This document shows positions 38,550 to 50,640 of a stretch of 64,000 nucleotides of DNA, in pieces (positions within the stretch are counted from its first letter, which is position 1; every line of letters starts with the position of its first letter). Under the pieces are notes generated by a model. The model did no database searches and was not told the DNA's origin. It was given only the letters and a program-made list of their open reading frames with translations. The DNA is from Rotaria macrura. Lineage: Eukaryota > Rotifera > Eurotatoria > Philodinida > Philodinidae. The stretch spans positions 1 through 64,000 of the forward strand of contig OENT01000262.1 in the NCBI GenBank assembly GCA_900239685.1. Reading direction: 5' to 3'. The position numbers and the translations under genes were made by a program.

Positions 38550-39718
38550 TTACGCGATGACAATGTAGTCGTTCTTGTCTTTCATCATTGGTAATAAAGC
38601 TGCTCGTCTTCGCCGTGAATATGTCCAAGTTAAGACAGTAATAAATGTAAGAATTAAAGAGCAAAGAACAAAAATGAGCATCAATGTTCTGAAGCATATG
38701 TAATCGGATGTATTATCATCATCGGCCGATTGAACGATTTTATTGATAACCGTTGCTAATCTTAATCCGCCTTGAATAAGTCGTTGTTCAAGAAGAACCA
38801 TTCGTGTATTATAGTATGTTTGACCGAGGTTGAATTCTTTCGAAACGCTCATCGGTTGATTGTTTTCATCAAGATAAACAAGTTCACAATTGTATTTTGC
38901 ATTTTCTATAATCCAAGATGTCGAACATGCAAGATAAAGAGTTTCATCCGATGTTGAACAATGTGTCCAATCGGAAATATTTTGTGCATAGCGCGTATTC
39001 ATTTGCTTCAGCAAATAATCGAGATATAATAATGGTTGAGAATGAAAATCTTGAGAGATGCGACGCTCGATCATAACGGTATCCCAAAGTGAATGAAGAT
39101 TAGTTTCTTTGCCGAAGAAATGACCTAGATGAAGTATAAAAATGAAGTCTTAGTTTTTTTAATGTTCCTGGTATAAGGCATAACGAAGATTTTACCTCGA
39201 ATGCTGTTACCACCACGATCCCCCTTAAAGCCAGCGTGCAAAGGTTGATGTGCATCACCAATAAAATGAATAAGAAATTTAAGTGCCTCATTTCTTTGTA
39301 CATCATCTTGTTGTGTATCAGCTAATCTGCTTGTATAGTTTTGTATCGATCCATCGACACAGTTTTTTTCATTACTCCAATTACAATCCTCTTCTCGATC
39401 ATAGACACATGCCCAATCTTTTGTATCAACAAAATGTAACTCTTTTGACCATTGCCAATTCAAATAATCAACAGGATTTGTGTCGGGATAAATTATATAA
39501 TCTGGCCATGATGCTAACATACTCATATTTCCTAACGTATACCACGGTAAATGATCACGAACAAAAGTTAACGAATCTTTGTTTAATAATGTTTGAGCGA
39601 TGGCCGCAACAAGAGAATGACCATCTTGTCCCCATCCATGCACTGAACCACAAAAAACTAGGAGATAAACGACGGATAGACATGTTGTCGAAGACATATA
39701 CAGCAACATCTTATTCAC
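38550..39718 (-). CDS. S1/P1-type zinc nuclease with C-terminal membrane anchor, two exons
   Basis: Exon 1 is 39718-39196 and exon 2 is 39124-38550. The 71-base GT...AG intron splits a Gly codon, giving 365 residues. A signal peptide ends at about residue 28, leaving Trp29 of WGQDGH as the mature N-terminus; in this family that Trp is a zinc ligand. The other ligand positions are present: the His of DGH, Asp of SWPDYI, His of ELHFVD, His and Asp of LIHFIGDAHQPLH plus the last His, and His/Asp of NLHSLWD. DRGGN is also conserved. Such enzymes cut single-stranded DNA and RNA and 3'-nucleotides. A membrane segment at about 320-343 followed by RRRR suggests a surface or lysosomal ectoenzyme, as in trypanosomatid class I nucleases. 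The family is typical of fungi, plants, protists and bacteria, so horizontal origin is possible. All ligands are intact. Confidence 0.93.
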
Positions 39719-41039
39719 GCAATAATAATAATAATAAAATGTAACTAAAAGTTAAAATCTCTTCTATATACATCTAGATAAAAACTAATGATAAAATGAG
39801 AAACCAAAGCACAACAACCATATCTGATATCAAGTTTTCATCGACTATTCGTGTGCATTATTAGTTTATTCACGTCGTCATATAAGGTTGCCGTTGACGA
39901 ACTTTTATCTGCTTCATAAATAAAATGAAAATTTATTTTTCATTGATTATTCATCTCTCTTTTGGCTAATAGCAAAGCGAAAAAATAAAAGATTGATGCA
40001 GTTTCTCATCGTTTTTTAATGTAGTTGCATAATTATTCAATATGAACATAAACCAAGCGGAACGATTCAAATTATCAATGGGCTAACGACCTCTGTTATC
40101 GAGAATGTATAAATAAGTGAAACGATTGTAATCGGTTACACAAAGAACCAATGAACTATTTACATTCATCGAATCAATAGGAAGAAGAAATGATGATTTG
40201 ATTCTGCATCAGCAATGTTTGATTTGGACTTACTCCATTTTTACAGATCTATTACAATAAGCGTACTGAACGTAGATGGAATTCTTCTACCCAAGTTAGA
40301 GAAATATATGAAATGAAGAATATTTATCGATATTTTCATCCAAACATATGGACTGATAGTTGTAATACATCCTATTCTTTGTATCTGAGGAGAACTGCCA
40401 CTTAGCTTAAATATTGATAAAACGATTCTCTGCAAATGATTTGTTTTTCAATCCATGTGTATTGAAAATTTGTGGAGCTCGTTTCAGAAACAAATGATTC
40501 TCAAATGCCATAGATATGAGAGAAGCAGGTGAAACATCATTTTTATCCATTAATCAAAACGAAATTCTTGTGACTAGTTCCAGGATTAGATGGAAACTAG
40601 TGATATCTTTTTGTTTGATTGTATTAAGTTAAAAAGAACTTCTGGAAAATCAACAAAAAAAATTTGCACTGAGGGTGATGATTTCATTTGTTCTTATTAT
40701 TAAATTAAAAACAATCTTAAAAGAAGGATATTGCTCCTAAAAAAGATTCAATTCGATATGTAAAAGTAAACTTCTTGTGAAGCATAAATGTATTAGAAGT
40801 TTATCGTTTCTTTGAGCAACCCACAATGAACATTTGCTCGGAAACGTACATCGATTCCAAATTCACGAAACTGATGTTAAAAGATAAATACGATCTCTTT
40901 GTGTTAAATGACGGACTAGAAGCTTAAATCAATTCTTCTGGTAGTTTTTCTTCTTCATTTTTCTGTTTATTACGCAATGATTTCACCTTACTTATGAAAT
41001 TCTATGATTCAGATACTTGTGCTTTTTTTTTCAAACGTC
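39719..41039. other. Gap upstream of the nuclease and of the small membrane gene
   Basis: An AAT run at 39721-39736 lies directly upstream of the nuclease start. The rest is AT-rich, with no recognisable gene or repeat. Confidence 0.6.
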
Positions 41040-41348
41040 ATGAGTATTTACCAGCCACCATCAAATAAAGTTGATCACGATGCGATGTCTATATTATCCC
41101 GGCATATGTACATCAAACATCGAAATATTTTCATTGGCATCGGCTCTGTTGTTGTCGCTGGATTAACGACATTTGTTGTTCTTCGTAATTATTCGTATAA
41201 TAATCGTCATCGTTTAGCTAAAATTCGTCGTGAAATTCAAAATACTACACCTGGTTCAAATTCTGTATTTGAAGCTTATCATGAAAAATTAAAGAAACGC
41301 CAAACAGAAAAAGAACTTTCACAACAACAGGAACTTGTTAAAAATTAA
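41040..41348 (+). CDS. Small single-pass membrane protein, unrecognised
   Basis: The 102-residue frame begins MSIYQPPSNK. It has one membrane segment (about residues 33-53, IFIGIGSVVVAGLTTFVVL) followed by a long basic, probably helical tail rich in Lys, Arg, Glu and Gln that ends in VKN. I do not recognise a family. Short tail-anchored or mitochondrial inner-membrane assembly proteins have this look, but that is only an analogy. I chose the ATG at 41040; another in-frame ATG lies 36 bases upstream, but the extra residues come from a T-rich run. The stop is only 144 bases before the RANGRF start on the same strand, a spacing compatible with a two-gene transcript resolved by trans-splicing. 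Confidence 0.55.
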   Translation: MSIYQPPSNKVDHDAMSILSRHMYIKHRNIFIGIGSVVVAGLTTFVVLRNYSYNNRHRLAKIRREIQNTTPGSNSVFEAYHEKLKKRQTEKELSQQQELVKN

Positions 41349-41492
41349 TTTCTCTTTGCTGTTCTTTTGTTTTCCTTGTCTCTTGGCCCTAGATTTACAT
41401 TAGAAAACCGTATTCGGTTTGATTTAAAATCCCATCATTTTAGATACACATAGATTCATTTATTTACTTGACAAAAGAAGCTCTTTTTCATC

Positions 41493-43941
41493 ATGACTCG
41501 AATTAAACGTCCTTTATTCGGTGGCGCTATCCAAGCATTTTTACCTGATGGAGCTGTTGATGCAAGGTACCAACACGGCAATATTTATGTCAAATTTCAA
41601 CCATAGTAATCGATCTATTTAGTGCTATTCGTCTTGTTCCAAGCCATCAAGAAGTTTATATTCATGATACATCTGATCAGAGTATAATTGTAGAAATTCT
41701 CGAACGGGTTGATCAAGTATCCGATGAAAATGCAATCAAGTAAGAATATTATTTTTCATGTCTGAGGGAACAGTGAATGAAAAGTCGATTTATCAATCAT
41801 AATTCAAACTTTAATGAGCATTTGAGAGAATACGAGGTCAAAGCCAAACAATGATACATTCATTTTCCCGTCAACATCTATCAAACCTATTCTCGAATGA
41901 CTTTTACAATTCTTTCAGAGGATCTTACAGACGAAGGTATATCAACAACCGAATCCACACGATTTTTCGAACTACTGTAGATTGTCAATCAATTTATGTT
42001 ACTTAGGCCAACATGATCATCATAGTTCAAATGTTTATGACGTGACACACTGCTAGATTGTTTACAATCATGTTTTGGGGATTGCTTTAAACGAAGCTCT
42101 GCTAAATACTATGGAATTCAAAAAGAATTTCGAAGAATGTAGTAATCGAATATCTATGCGTCTCATTCTCGTAAAACCTTAGCTAGTACAAGACCAGAAA
42201 GTCAAAATGGACTAGATACGTTTTCATAGTAACTGACAATAGTGCGTCAAGTATTCTATAGAATTGACAAGTTCAAATGTTTACAGTTTCTCGCACTTTG
42301 GCAAGATCTTAAAATACATGTGGCACTGTGAATAACCTATAGTAGTATTTAAATATTAAATCAATCGTTTAGAAACGTCAATAAAAATCGCCAAATTGTT
42401 CATGGAATGATATTTGAGAGCGAGCGCATCGACTAGAAATATTTATCGTTTGAATTTATTCATTTACTTGAGATATTCTAAACAATAAATTTGAAAGAAT
42501 TCTGAATCTGAATATATTGCATTCATCAATAAGAGTTAACATTAATGATGGACAACTTCGCTAAGCTCAACTGCAATTCAACTTTGTGAAATTCCACAAC
42601 GAATCCAACTGGTTTAAAACTGTGACTCTTGAACTTCGAACTTCTGAATATTGATACATAGTTGATATAGTGTTCAAAAACGTTCTTAATATAGAATTTT
42701 ACCATCTTCGCTACAACACATCAAAACTTACATTGAACAAATGTTAATTTATAGAATGTGACGGTTGATCGTCGACTTTGTTCTTTTCCAAACGTCATAA
42801 AAGTCAACAGGGCTTAAGCAACAATTCGAAAAGCCATCTATTCCTTCGTTAAACTTGCCCGATCTATGATTACTATTAGCCAGTTACATATTTTCATTCA
42901 AAAAGAGTCACGCCAACAAATTTTATAATATTTAGAGTCGTTTAACGCATTAGAGGAAAGTTCAATTTTAAGACGATTTGTACAAAGATATTCGATGGAT
43001 TGTCGAAAGATGCAGCCAAAACTTTTTTTCCAACCGAAACTCACTTGTTTTTTTCATCAACGTCTGTGTAATTAATTAATTTATATGACTAATTTCGATC
43101 ATCACACTTGCTTTGTTCTTAGAGACCCTTCACGACGATTAAAATTTACTCTCGAAACTTCACTTTTTTTCTTTTGAGAAGTCAGCAAACATCACTCTGT
43201 GAGAGTGAGCAAAGAATTCTACTTCATTCTGATATTGAACTTGTTTCTGATTCAGTAGAAAATCCTCGATTTTGATAACATACTGAAAATGTCGAATGGT
43301 TTGAATTTTGTCTCGAATTCTTTCAAATGTGGTTAAAGACCTTGACTTTCTAATGATAAAATGTCTGCTAATTGGATTCTTTTAAAATTTAGATATCATT
43401 TTGATGCATTAGCTGAAGCAAATGATGCTCAAAACACTCACGATCACATTGTTGATAGAATTGAATCCATTCCAATCAACACACTCAATATTCAACGGTA
43501 AAATTTACAACAAAATCAATATCATCGATGAATTTCGACCGTATTCTCTCGTTTCTCCGCACAGATTAAGTTCGGCCTGGTATTTATTTGGTCGACAACA
43601 AATATCTAAATATCATGAACAAGCAAAAAACTTAGTGCACATCCATGTGTGCCTCCTTCGATTGGATGCAGATCTTGCAACGGATATTCTTATTTCATTC
43701 AATGATCCAGCCTTCATTAGGTACGTTTCTCCGATCATTTTAGTATTTCGTTTCAAATGCAAGACGCTCGTATTTTAGTGCGCAAAGCAGCAGTAACGAT
43801 CAGCAAAGCCAAACTACTTCACGATGGACATTAAACGATTTTGAACAATTTTTTCATTCATTAGAAATAGTCAATTATGGGTTATTTGTACCTGAATCCA
43901 ATCCTGACAACTCGCAATCAAACGATGCTGATATGTCTTAA
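41493..43941 (+). CDS. RANGRF: RANGRF / Mog1-like Ran-binding protein, five exons
   Basis: Mog1/RANGRF binds Ran, promotes nucleotide release and supports nuclear protein import; in vertebrates it also aids sodium-channel trafficking. Exons are 41493-41566, 41623-41739, 43393-43497, 43565-43720 and 43779-43941. All introns are GT...AG with matching phases, giving 204 residues against 186 in human. The family start is clear (RPLFGGAIQAFLPDGAVDAS; human [20 protein letters not shown]), as are HQEVYIHDTSDQSIIVEILE, SAWYLFGRQQISK (human WVLSGKQQIAK) and WTLNDFEQFFHSLEI near the end. Three introns are 56-67 bases and one (41740-43392) is 1653 bases with nothing recognisable inside. AATAAA occurs near 44005. 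It appears complete. Confidence 0.92.
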
Positions 43942-44650
43942 ATATTTGCATTTATTTTGTTCCTTTTAAAATGACGAAAAACAAGAGATAAATCGTGTAA
44001 AAATAAAATTGTGTTTCTTTTTAATCAGTTAGGCAAAATAGAGATGAAAAACTTTGCTTACATAGAGAATAGAAATTAAATCATAATTAGGGAGAAATCA
44101 AATTTAAAACAAGCTAAGGAATCAGTAGATGAATAGTAACGAGATATTTTTTTAATTTATTTATGTGTTCTCTATTCACGTTCATTAATCGATCGGTTAT
44201 GTTCTGAGTGCATTTTTTCAAACATTACGATTTAATAAAACATGATTGTTAACAAATATCAACGGATACGGTTTCTTCTTTCACGTTTCTACTTAAATCA
44301 TGTATCGAAGAAGGCAAATAATGATCTATCTAATGTGTTCGTCGAATGAACTAAACCACTGAGATATCTTCATCTAGTATATTTATTACGTTTGCCGATG
44401 GTCGAAAACAAGAAATTAAAGATAAGATTAAATTTACTGTTGATAAATATCAAATACACAATTACTGATGTATGATTTTCTTCATTTGTTATCGTTGTAA
44501 TAGAATGAATTCTAGAAAAACAAGTGCATCAATATCAATATTGATTCTTCTACCTACCTGCATAATCTGTTAAATTTAACAGTAGTCGATTAATCCTATA
44601 TAAATGTATTTCAAAGTTGTTCTAATGACAAAACTACGAAGACAAAATTG
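43942..44650. other. Gap between RANGRF and the Ly6-type gene
   Basis: This begins with the RANGRF 3' flank. No other gene, RNA or repeat is recognised. Confidence 0.65.
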
Positions 44651-45246
44651 ATGATGCAAATGATCATCAATAGTTTAATATTAGTGTGTATGACGTTTTC
44701 CTTCGTGTCAATAAGTGAAGGTATGTTTAATCTATGGATGGACTGATCATTCTATTATAAGCAGATGAATCAGTTTTCTATGAAATGATTTAATACAGAA
44801 GAAAACAAATACTTGTCCATAATGTACAGGTCTTTCATGTTATAAACATGGTCTATGTTCAAATAACTCTTGTTTAATCGATGCTAACAAGCGTCAATGT
44901 TCAAGTTCGGAAACATTCTGCTATGTAAGATGAATTCTTGTCTTTTCATTGAATATTGACATGAGGAAATATTCGTTTAGAAAAATGATATCTTTCACGA
45001 TGCAGCTGAGCGTGGTTGTGGTACGAGAAATTATTGTTTGTTGGTATTTTTTCGACTACATTTTATTTTTCTATAGCTGACAGTTCCACTTGCAACATAA
45101 CCATAACGATTCCTCTGCGTTATTGCTGTAATACAGATTATTGTAATCGGGCGTTGTTATCTGTAGACACCAGCACATCTATTTTATTGACATCTACACT
45201 GATCAGTTTTGCCATCATTCATTTTCTATTGAGTAACACAACATAA
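44651..45246 (+). CDS. Ly6/uPAR-fold (three-finger) secreted or GPI-anchored protein, four exons
   Basis: Proposed exons are 44651-44720, 44830-44924, 44981-45039 and 45084-45246, giving about 128 residues. Exon 1 encodes a signal peptide. The mature part is Cys-rich (LSCYKHGLC, SNNSC, RQC, TFC, RGCGTRNYC) and ends in RYCCNTDYCN, the hallmark CC-x4-CN of the LU domain. The final segment (about residues 105-128) is hydrophobic, as expected for a GPI-attachment signal. LU proteins are small surface ligands or receptors; the partner is unknown. Two splice sites are not fully settled. An alternative acceptor at 44802 would bring an in-frame stop. The exon 3 donor could be 45036 rather than 45040, with a different acceptor, which would remove one Cys. 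AATAAA lies near 45291. Confidence 0.72.
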
Positions 45247-45985
45247 CATTGTGAACTATGTCAATTTTTAACTGATACCATAATTTCATAATAAAAACAA
45301 GAAAAAGACTTTTTCAATCTCATTCTGCAATCATGATACTTCCTATTCGATGGATTAATCCTTACAATAAAGTGTCTTTGCTTTAAATAATTAATAATCA
45401 TTTACGAAGATCTCCTGTCGCGAAGAAACTTCGTTTATTCTCGTAAAAGCAAGGTCTACAAATTTATTTGCTGAAGCTCAGCATCAACCAGTAGAAATGT
45501 TGATGAGAAAAAAGAAAAAGATTGCCAGTGAAGAAATTCTGTTTCTCAAAAAACTACTCTCGTTCGCGTAGTATATATACTTGCAGCAAGTAGAACGTGA
45601 TTGTTATTGTGATTCATGTTGTTTTTTTGTTTCTTTTCTGTTTTCAGATGGTCCCATTAATATATACATTTTATTTTTCTTTAGCAAGAGTGACATGAGA
45701 AAAGTTGTCATCGTGAAAAGCAAACGCCTTTTTATGCGTTCGTTAGAATAATCTTCAAAGATAAAAATGTCTTAAAGAATTGATATCAAAGAAATAGGAA
45801 TATTCTATGAAATATTAGCGGCAAACACTGCAAGAATACTTTTCTGATCAAGGTTAATGCTTCAGACGTCGATGTTGTTCGTTCTTTTCATGATGTACTC
45901 GCAAAAAAAAACAACGGCCGGGATGCTTTCCATATTCTTTTTCTCGTTTTAGTTTCTACGTTATTTCCAAGGAAAATTCTAATCG
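45247..45985. other. Gap between the Ly6-type and F-box genes
   Basis: No recognisable coding exon, RNA gene or repeat. It holds the 3' flank of the Ly6-type gene and the upstream region of the F-box gene. Confidence 0.65.
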
Positions 45986-48900
45986 ATGCAGCAGAAAGAT
46001 TTATTATTAAGTGAAAAATTACTTAGTACGTCGTTTGAACAATTGCCCGATGAAATTCTATTGATTATTTGTTCATATTTGACACCATTTCATATCATTA
46101 AAACATTTAACGATTTAAACAATCGATTGAATCGTACGATAAGTCAGTATCGGCAAGAGATCGATTTACGATGTTTAAATTTACGACAGTTTAATTACTT
46201 TTGTAAAATGATACGGCACAGTTTCGGTGATAATGTGCGTTCAATTGTTCTGTCAAATGCAGCTCCGGCTGTCAGACAATTGATTTTATTTCGAGAAAAG
46301 ATTGAACCATTTGTAGATCTATTACCAAATTTAGAACGCTTAACACTTGTGGATCACCATGATGATGAACTAGATCTTTATTTACCTTTAATTTCGATAT
46401 TGAAATGTCTTAAAGAATTAAAAATTAATTTTATCAGAAATAAAAATGAAACGATCCTGTGTAATTTTATTACTCAAATGTTAACAGATAACTTTATTTA
46501 CTTTGATCATGTTCCAAAACGGCAAAAACGTAACACATTAACATTGGAAAAGTTAACATTAACCGGAACGGGATATTTAAAATTAACATCAATATATAAC
46601 GAAACAATTACACATTTAACAATCGAAATTGAATATACGGATGATCTTATCATTATTTTTACTGGATTTGATTGTCTAACACATTTACATGTTTATCTGA
46701 AACAATTAACGATCTTGCCATTAAACATGTAAGTTAGCGACGGTTGAATATTTCGTATGTTTACTTGTAAAAAACCAAATTTACATATAGATGAAGTCGT
46801 ATGCTCTTGAGATTCGCAGTGGGTCTATGAATGGAACTCTTCTAGTTGTGTTTTCTATTTGTAGATCTCAAGGTTGTTGTCGATCGATGCTTTCCTTTTA
46901 TTACGAGGATATTATTTACGATAAAATCGTCGACACAAGATAGTTACCATATAGTCGGATATACTCTGCCATTGACACGAATAACCATTCACAGAAGTCT
47001 TGAAGAAAATATTTACTTTTCTACAATAAAATTGAACGATTTTCCTTAATTGTTTGCTTTTATCAATTCTTTGTTTTGGTTTAGTCGAGATGTTGCTCAA
47101 TGTATTTCTTTAATTTACGAGTCTTCATAACAAATTTAGTATAGAAAACAAGCTAGATTAGTGACACAATCATTTTTATAGATGTGTTTAAGAAAATATT
47201 CAGCAAATTTATTTTATAATCTTCACATCTGTAGCATTAGTATGTTGTAGTTTTTCTTCTTCATCCTGTCATATGTGACAAGGCTAAGAAATATTTTCGT
47301 ATTTAACAATCCATTGGAATATTATTTTAGAGTAAACTTTCTTTAAGAAATTCTTTCGAAGAGCTCGTCAAGTGAATACGAAGCTTTCACTGATCTCTGA
47401 TATTCATGATTTGTGAAATGTATTCACTTCATACATATCTTCAAATAAAGATCGATAACTTTCCTTCAAATAATATACAATAGTCAATCTGTAAATTTGC
47501 GTTTCATTTCGATTTGATTGTATTCAATATTAATTTCGATTGTTTTTCATTGTGGAAATATACAACTCTTCGATTTCTATCGAATAATTAGAGTTCGAAT
47601 TTATCGAATGACAGGAAATTTCGTTTCTATTCATCATGTTCTTTGTTTCTTCAATCGTATTGACATGAATATTTTAGTAATATCTATGAAAGAGACGAAC
47701 TTTGTTTTTTTTTCTTTATCGACTGACTTTGTAAATTTTGAAGAAAAGATTATGCATAAAAACTGATGGATCTATTCTTTGATTGAGTTTTAATCGTTTT
47801 CGTTTCAGCTACGATGTCTTGACTAATCCACGAAAGACTCAATGTTTATCGCTGATCGATTTTCATCTTCAAGCAAGATGGTTGCCCGAATCATTGTCAT
47901 TTAAACAATTTTCAGCTATACTAGATAATGTACCGAATATTCGAAATTTCTCATGTGCATTAAACTTCGAATCGAATCCAAAGGCACTGAATAATTCTGA
48001 TTTTGTTAATAAAGACAACTGGCATAGCCTGTGTCGTCAATTCCACGATCTTATCGATTTAGATTGTTCTATTAAATGTATTTTAAATTCAGCCAACAGT
48101 TCTGAAACCAACTTTGTACGAATTACTGCAAACATAGCTCGTACTTCTGATCGAACCATAAATATTCGTGTTTATTACAATGATGAAAATGCAAACAATG
48201 TGAAACATGATGTACGTAAGTGATTAGCAACACAAAAGACAAAAAAAAAGGAATTTTATTCAATTGCTCTGTGAATGTGAAATTTCTTATGCGTAGATGA
48301 GTTAACTGCAGATTGAAAAAAACATGTTTTTTGCTATTCAGATCACTTTTCCGTAGAAATCAAAAACAGAAGTAACACTCAAAAAACATACGTCTTATAA
48401 TTCTGTATTCTTTCGGTAAATTATTATTGCTGATTGCAACAAGGTCTCTTTCGAGAATAACTAAAATATCTATTGATTAATTTGATATGTGTCAATAAGA
48501 AAAAAGACTACTGATTACCTTCGTGTATATCTAAGTTCCTTGTTATCAACACATGTGAAACGTGAAATTTTTATTCTTACAATACACGGAAATCCTATTT
48601 GGTTACAATCAGACTATTTCTGTGACAAAAATATGTTGTTTTTCAAGATAATAATCAATGAAAGTCTAAATAGAACTTATTTAGCTCGTCTGCATTCCTT
48701 CTGTCGAAGAGCTTAGAGTAAACACGATAAATGTTTTGGAACGATATTCATAACCAGATTTCAAAAACTTGTTGAAAATTTCGAAGTACTTTTTGAAATA
48801 TAAGTAAGTAGAATACATCTATCCAGAGTCTACATAGATTTTATCTTAACGACAAGGCTTATATTTTAAATTCTAATAAATTTAGTATGACTAGATTAAG

Positions 48901-50640
48901 TATTGACACACTTTCGGAAAATAGCGAACGTCAACTCGGGTGAATCTTACACAATCCATAAAAGACGTTGTGAGTCTGAGTACTCATCTTATTTATGCTC
49001 ACACCCTCGCTGTAGAATGATAGATCTCGGAGAGTACTTTTAACTTGCTAGCATCAAACTGGGAACATGCCGCATTTCTCAGCAGATAATAAACATCTAA
49101 GGTTGAGATTTTCGCCAAAAATGTCATTTAGTTATGCACATTCTGTAGAAATGTAGAGCTGAACAAAGTTAAAAATTAAAGTCTAGTATATCGTTCTCCA
49201 ATCATGAGATATAAAACATCGAAATTGCTCAAAACCATGACTTTTCATTCTTCTATGACAAATGAGTGCACTCAAGCTGAAACTAATATTCATGCACATG
49301 TTTCCTGTATAATATATATGAAATCGACGAAAATCGATTTATTGAAAAAGGACAGTTATGATTATCATCCATATCGGCAAGGTAACATTTCTGTATTTTA
49401 CTAAAAAATAATAAAGTTCAAAAATGTAGATGCCCATTATTTTCCTACAAAAAAAATGTCAAGTATCCTAGATAAATGAAGCCAAAAAAATCAGTTCAAT
49501 TGTTTGAAGCAGAAAGAGGATATAAGAGTGTCTTTATCATAAAGATATATATGGTACACTCTGTATAAAAATGAAGTCGAGTCAATTTTAATACCACGAG
49601 ATAAGTATGTTGATTTTGTGAACTTCCGTTGGCAACGTATAAAACAATCTTGATATCCTTCCGTTCTGATGCAAGACCAAAGTTGTATTCCTTCCTCTCT
49701 ACCTACTATTCTATTGCTGACAATCTCAGGCTAAATACTGTGATAATTCTCAACGATAATAACGTCTTTGCAGATCTTTACCTTCAATTGTAAACTATGG
49801 GTGTGTGTGTTGTTTGGGAATATCGTTGCCAAATAGTTTCGTTCAGTTAATTGTTTTACTTAAATTTTTAATTATATAATCCTGCATTGTTTTTTTCCAT
49901 CATAGTCTACTGTGGAAATCGATATTCAAGAACTTCGCAATATGACTGGATCGAAATTAGTCAACAAACTTAGACACAGTCAAGAATTAACTTTATACAG
50001 TGACTTTTTTGTTGATGACGATAAAATGTTTTCTAAATTTCCTGAATCATTATTTTTTCCCGATCATTCGTTATTTCCACGTATACGAAGTCTCGATCTA
50101 TTAGGAGAATTTCTCAACATGAATAATATATTTTTGATAACATTTGTTGAACAACTTATTCGACGATCTCCAAATCTTCAATCAATCGGATTTTTTCTTT
50201 ACTGGATCGACAATATGACCGATTTAGTTCTTGATTTTCTCCGGCCACTTAAAAAGTCTTTAAAACAAATCGAAAAGTGTTATTTATATACAGAAGGTGA
50301 CATTGATGAAAAGTTTATTTCTGAACTGGCAGATTTATTTCCATCGTTAAGTTTACTATCGGTGAAGGTCGATTGGTACTGTGACACTGGTGAAGTTGTT
50401 GATCTGTGTCTTTTTAATATGAAACATTTAATGCATCTCGAAATGGTTCTCGAAGATATTCCAGATTACTTAGACGAAGAGTATGTGGATCGAATAAAAA
50501 TGGAAAAAGAAATCGAATGTTTAGCCATGACACGTAATATTCAAGAATGGTTAAAACGAAATACGAATTTAGGAAAATTATCATCAAACAGAATATTTCG
50601 TGCTGAAAAAACCGGAAATGATTTAAAGATTTGGCTGTAA
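45986..50640 (+). CDS. F-box protein with leucine-rich-like C-terminal region, three exons
   Basis: Exons are 45986-46728, 47809-48211 and 49906-50640; both introns (1080 and 1694 bases) are GT...AG with compatible phases, giving 626 residues. The F-box is at about residues 16-56 (FEQLPDEILLIICSYLTPFHI, then LNNRLNRTIS). The rest has irregular Leu-rich stretches (LPNLERLTLVD, CLKELKINF, ITHLTIEIEY, FPRIRSLDLLG, SPNLQSIGFF, MKHLMHLEMV) that look like a divergent LRR-type solenoid. F-box proteins recruit substrates to SCF ubiquitin ligases through Skp1. Large families with this architecture exist in rotifers; the substrate is unknown. The donor of exon 2 (GTACGT at 48212) was chosen because it gives phase 0 into exon 3; GTAAGT four bases later would not. 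AATAAA is at 50756. Confidence 0.85.
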
